A stretch of 64,000 bases of DNA from QQWI01 sp964522015. GTDB taxonomy: Bacteria; Bacillota; Clostridia; Peptostreptococcales; Acidaminobacteraceae. Both the position numbers and the translations under genes were made by a program. Shown here piece after piece: positions 60,932 to 64,000 of this stretch. Position 1 is the stretch's first letter. The number at the start of each line of letters is the position of its first letter. The notes beneath the pieces were generated by a model. The model ran no database searches, was not told the origin of the DNA, and saw only the letters and a list, made by a program, of their open reading frames with translations. The stretch is taken from the NCBI GenBank assembly GCA_964522015.1, contig CAZFST010000012.1, forward strand, positions 1 through 64,000, in the 5' to 3' direction.

Positions 60932-62194
60932 TTACGCCCCATCTCCTTTACCATCTGACATACGTTCCGACTTTCCATCTAACTTTTTCTCTAACTTACC
61001 GTCGGCTTTTTGTCTAAGCACCCCAAGGGCCATCTCATCTCGCTTAGGGTTAAACTGGTAATACTGAGGCAGGGTCTCCATGGCATGCTCGTAACCCATC
61101 ATGCTAATGGGGCAAATCCGAATACAGCGAACGCACTCATGCATGGTGGCCATGGCATCAAAGCATTTAATGTGGTCGGTCACCCGGCGCACACTACCCA
61201 TATAACGGCGTTCCTCCTTGGGAATCGCACCAGAAGGGCAAGACTTCTGACACATTCTACAACGGGCACAAAACTCCTCAATATTCCAATCTTTTGGTGA
61301 GTCAAGGGCCAGTGGGGCATCGATAATCACAGAACAATACTTCAATCGAGTACCCACTTCTGGGGTATGACAGATACCATATGTAGAAAAATTGCCCATG
61401 CCTGCGTTAACCGCATGAACCGAATATTTTATAAAACCCTCCCAGTCCCTTGCCCGACAATCGTAGCCCTGACTTCTTATATAGTCGGCCACATCATGAA
61501 CATAGCGAGCGCAGTGGCTGTAGCCATAATAAGCCGCCGTATCGTGCTGAGGATTTGGGTACCTTTGAACCACTTCCTTTGGCATTTCGTATCCCATTAT
61601 AATCATGGTGTCAAAAATCAAGGCATCATCCACATCAATGGCCACATAGCGTCTATCAATTTTTGTCACGCCAATGGAGACAAATCCAAGTGATTTTGCA
61701 TAGGTGATAATATCGGACTTCAGCTTTACTAGGTCTGGCTGTCTCTCCTTTGAGGGTGGCGGTACATCAGTCCCCTTCGCTTCTCGCATAATACGCTCGA
61801 AGGAACTATGGAGGTGATGCTTATAGGACTGTGCCTCATCCACAAAGTCATCCATCATGGTGCCAAAAAAATTAGGTCGGTTCTTATTATTAAAAGCTGG
61901 TGGGTCAGCTGGTGTTGGCTGATTCTTGACAAAGGCCTCAAACTCCTCTAAATCAATCATGTTGATATAAGGATTGTCATCTGTAATCGCTTTCCCGGGG
62001 TTGTTAAAATAACGATACATGCCATTGCTATAGCTCCACCGCTGAATCCGGGTCTCATCCGTGTCCGCCAGCATCTCCCGTGTTGTTTCCCGCCATTTTT
62101 TTACCACGGCATCGTAAGTCTCTTTTACTGGGGTTTCATATTGGTGATAGGCTTTAACGTCATTTGACATGGGGGTCTCCTTAATGTTAATCAT
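60932..62194 (-). CDS. Cytoplasmic reductive-dehalogenase-like (RdhA-type) corrinoid/FeS protein
   Basis: 420 residues. Two ferredoxin-type motifs near 305-365: CARCRMCQKSCPSGAIPKEE and a C-x9-CVRCIRICP, the CxxCxxCxxxCP plus shortened second motif typical of RdhA and related to QueG. Upstream, LGFVSIGVTKIDRRYV and MIIMGYEMPKE plus YGICHTPEVGTRLKYCSVI match the corrinoid-binding RdhA fold. No Tat signal and no RdhB anchor gene, so it is cytoplasmic and not a classical respiratory enzyme. The tail is a low-complexity Lys/Asp/Gly repeat. The next gene starts at its stop (TAAATG). Confidence 0.82.
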   Translation of the reverse strand: MINIKETPMSNDVKAYHQYETPVKETYDAVVKKWRETTREMLADTDETRIQRWSYSNGMYRYFNNPGKAITDDNPYINMIDLEEFEAFVKNQPTPADPPAFNNKNRPNFFGTMMDDFVDEAQSYKHHLHSSFERIMREAKGTDVPPPSKERQPDLVKLKSDIITYAKSLGFVSIGVTKIDRRYVAIDVDDALIFDTMIIMGYEMPKEVVQRYPNPQHDTAAYYGYSHCARYVHDVADYIRSQGYDCRARDWEGFIKYSVHAVNAGMGNFSTYGICHTPEVGTRLKYCSVIIDAPLALDSPKDWNIEEFCARCRMCQKSCPSGAIPKEERRYMGSVRRVTDHIKCFDAMATMHECVRCIRICPISMMGYEHAMETLPQYYQFNPKRDEMALGVLRQKADGKLEKKLDGKSERMSDGKGDGA

Positions 62195-62277
62195 ACTCCC
62201 CCCATTATATTACATCAGAAGGTCTATAAACAGATTTAAATTTCAGCGCTATTACAATTGCAAGGGCAAAAAATGAA

Positions 62278-62322
62278 AAAGTAGCCTGAAGGCAATCATT
62301 GATTGCTTTTAGGCTACTTTTG
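62278..62322 (-). terminator. Terminator of the chemoreceptor-like gene
   Basis: AAAAGTAGCCTAAAAGCAAT pairs with ATTGCCTTCAGGCTACTTTT (minus strand), followed by a T-rich run. Confidence 0.85.
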
Positions 62323-62345
62323 TTATAATTTGTTGTCTACTTTTA

Positions 62346-62942
62346 CTATAACTTCTCAACCACTTCATCAAAGACTTTCATAGCGCTATTTGTTTTCTGT
62401 AATAAAAGGTTTGACGTCTCAGCCAGTTTACCAACCTCCTGGGCTACTACGGCAAAGCCACGGCCAGCATCGCCTGCACGGGCGGCCTCAATACTGGCAT
62501 TCAGAGCAAGCATCTTGGTTTGTGAAGCAATGTTAGAAAGACCACTGATATTGGATTTAAATTCGCTATAGGCGGCATTTAACATGCCAATAACCGCTTC
62601 GTCTCTTTGCTTATTGCCTAGGGCAATGCCCACACCTACGGATCCAATCACTTGGCCGTCATGGATAAGGGGGGTGCAAACAGCTTTAAAAGCAACCCCA
62701 TAAGCCTCTTTTGGAACGTCGGCTTCAATCACTTGCTTGTTGGCCATGGCTGCTCTTAAGGGGTCTTTCTCAGATATCACTTGACCCACTGCTGCACCAA
62801 CATCCACTGTCTTTCCTTTTCTATAGGATAAAAAATGCTCACGGTCTGTGACGCACATCATCATATCCACATCCAAAAGCTCAGCAACGACCTCCACTAA
62901 ATACGTTAATTTGTCTAAATCTTCTCTTTGTTTAAGTTGCAT
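62346..62942 (-). CDS. Short cytoplasmic methyl-accepting-type signalling protein
   Basis: 198 residues with no membrane helix. N-terminal half (about 10-115) is a small sensor domain (LVEVVAELLDVDMMMCVTDR, VCTPLIHDGQVIGSVGVGIA), and the C-terminal part is a truncated chemoreceptor hairpin tip ALNASIEAARAGDAGRGFAV. It lacks the long coiled coil and methylation helices of full receptors. A soluble redox or ligand sensor feeding CheA/CheW is possible. AAGG precedes the ATG. Confidence 0.82.
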   Translation of the reverse strand: MQLKQREDLDKLTYLVEVVAELLDVDMMMCVTDREHFLSYRKGKTVDVGAAVGQVISEKDPLRAAMANKQVIEADVPKEAYGVAFKAVCTPLIHDGQVIGSVGVGIALGNKQRDEAVIGMLNAAYSEFKSNISGLSNIASQTKMLALNASIEAARAGDAGRGFAVVAQEVGKLAETSNLLLQKTNSAMKVFDEVVEKL

Positions 62943-63032
62943 AAGCTAACCTTGGCAATCCAGTTGCCATTATCCTTTCTTAATGAATGTACGTACTATT
63001 TTCTACCCTAAGTCACCCAACGTAAACCTAGG

Positions 63033-63917
63033 CTATAAAAATTGTCTAACAAAACTATAAGCCATTTCATCGTCATTTGGACTCACCTTAATATGACCAG
63101 ATCCGTCCTTCAACAAATCAAAACAAAGCAGATCTTTTATACCTTGGCCATGTTCATCCCTGTTAAGCTTAACTCTGCTAAAAAGAACCTTTTGACAACA
63201 GGGCTTACTTCTAGCATCAGAAGGTAACAGCATCAGGGCCATGCCTCCAACGTAGCGATTCTTATTGAGATTGGGACGAGCCATATGTACATTAACTTCA
63301 CCTTGATTGGCACTGCTAAAGTTAAAATAGACCAGTCTTTCACTCACCTTAAGATTACCCTTAAATGACTTGACTACTCGGTTATCGGAATAAATTTTAA
63401 AAGTTGCCCCTTGTGAATTTTCATCAATTTCTAGTATCGCTTCGTGTATGGCACCCACGCGGCTATCGCTACCCACATTGGTCACTAAAAAATAGAGATA
63501 ATATACCCTTTCAAACAAATGAGAAGTCCCCTTGTTTAATGAGGATTCTTTCTGTGCTTCAAGGTCTTCCATAATCCCGTGATCAAAAGGCAAACTAAAT
63601 AGGGCCTCAAGACTGATCTGATAAATAGCGGCCATATAGATAAGGGTTTCAATCGCTGGAAAAGCATCGCCACTTTTATATTTTGATAACAAATCCTCAG
63701 AAATGCCTATTTTTTTAGCTAATTGTTTTTGGGTGCCTTCCAGTTGTATCAGCTTTTTAAGATTATAGATAAAGACCTGGGTCACCTTTTGATAGATACC
63801 ATTTTTAAGAATCTTAATCTCGTTGATAGCAGCATCACCTGAACTGGTTGACCCGCTATTAAGCTTGATTCTCAGTTGTTCATCCATTTCAATTAACAGA
63901 TCCCTTTCACTTCTCAT
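63033..63917 (-). CDS. Xre-family regulator with C-terminal unknown domain
   Basis: 294 residues from the ATG at 63917 (GGAG 8 bases upstream; the frame is open to 63998 without a site). Helix-turn-helix near 50-100 (GTQKQLAKKIGISEDLLSKY, FPAIETLIYMAAIY). Residues 130-294 form a beta-rich domain I do not recognise, with VYYLYFLVTNVGSDSRVGAI near 140. It may control the RdhA-like operon, but that is only position-based. Confidence 0.75.
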   Translation of the reverse strand: MRSERDLLIEMDEQLRIKLNSGSTSSGDAAINEIKILKNGIYQKVTQVFIYNLKKLIQLEGTQKQLAKKIGISEDLLSKYKSGDAFPAIETLIYMAAIYQISLEALFSLPFDHGIMEDLEAQKESSLNKGTSHLFERVYYLYFLVTNVGSDSRVGAIHEAILEIDENSQGATFKIYSDNRVVKSFKGNLKVSERLVYFNFSSANQGEVNVHMARPNLNKNRYVGGMALMLLPSDARSKPCCQKVLFSRVKLNRDEHGQGIKDLLCFDLLKDGSGHIKVSPNDDEMAYSFVRQFL

Positions 63918-64000
63918 GATTTTTCTCCATTTTCTTAACACTTGAATACGATTCAACTTAGAATCCCTACTTTGGCAACTCTCTACGTACTTTGTCATGA

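Noticed and set aside
60932..62194. RdhA-like protein as epoxyqueuosine reductase QueG
   Set aside because: The long N-terminal region, the C-x9-CxxCxxxCP second motif and the adjacent reductase fit RdhA-like proteins better; QueG remains a fallback that phylogeny would settle.
1..64000. CRISPR arrays, tRNA, rRNA and complete insertion sequences
   Set aside because: No regularly spaced repeats, no cloverleaf-like or rRNA segments and no transposase frames were recognised anywhere in the window.

Overview
The window looks like a chromosomal stretch of an anaerobic, moderately low-GC Firmicute of class Clostridia. The inference rests on strong AGGAGG ribosome sites and on anaerobe-type genes: rubrerythrin, superoxide reductase, two rubredoxins, a flavodiiron fusion protein, NfnAB, an RdhA-like corrinoid/FeS protein and a PerR regulator. 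A Fusibacter- or Acidaminobacter-like host is plausible but cannot be settled from this sequence. No rRNA, tRNA, CRISPR array or complete insertion sequence was seen.

Layout. 0-1.4 kb: remains of a phage-type control region (partial gene, Xre repressor, ImmA-like protein). 1.5-16.3 kb: housekeeping and signalling genes (DUF4143 ATPase, HelD, glutamine synthetase with an Lrp regulator, YdeI-like protein, membrane GGDEF/EAL protein, RNase HI, D-2-hydroxyacid dehydrogenase, LytTR/DUF3021 pair, YeiH-type transporter, basic amino acid decarboxylase). 16.4-33.6 kb: a 17-kb minus-strand island. 33.6-41.1 kb: HD protein, M20 peptidase, then an oxygen-defence operon facing a flavodiiron fusion gene across a region with PerR and Fur boxes. 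41.2-45.7 kb: a CsoR-family regulator with TlpA, CcdA and a four-domain CoA-disulfide reductase/sulfurtransferase, with three similar G/C-tract operators. 45.7-49.1 kb: MoxR/DUF58/DUF4129 cluster. 49.4-51.7 kb: nfnAB. 51.7-58.6 kb: secreted and small regulatory or hydrolase genes. 58.7-63.9 kb: RdhA-like protein with a large FAD/FeS oxidoreductase, a soluble chemoreceptor-like protein and an Xre regulator.

The main discovery candidate is the 16.4-33.6 kb island. It encodes two near-identical 62-residue Cys/Ser-rich precursors whose leader resembles thiopeptide leaders, an ABC exporter, a LanB-type glutamylation protein, two separate SpaB_C-fold proteins, a leader-binding ThiF-like protein, a YcaO cyclodehydratase, two SagB-type dehydrogenases and an E1-like Zn protein. 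That is the full enzyme complement expected for a thiopeptide-like RiPP. A complete Agr quorum-sensing system encloses it: agrD-agrB upstream and agrA-agrC downstream. A previously unlisted 36-residue agrD was found at 33303-33413; it has Lys where the ring-forming Cys/Ser normally sits. The agrDB and precursor promoters carry the same 33-bp direct-repeat operator (12-bp half-sites, 21-bp period) exactly 4 bp upstream of a weak -35 box, so AgrA very probably switches on both the signal and the peptide, while agrAC has its own near-consensus promoter.

Starts were moved from the longest open frame to an internal codon where a clear Shine-Dalgarno sequence decided it; this is stated per gene. 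Functions come from motifs read by eye, without database searches.
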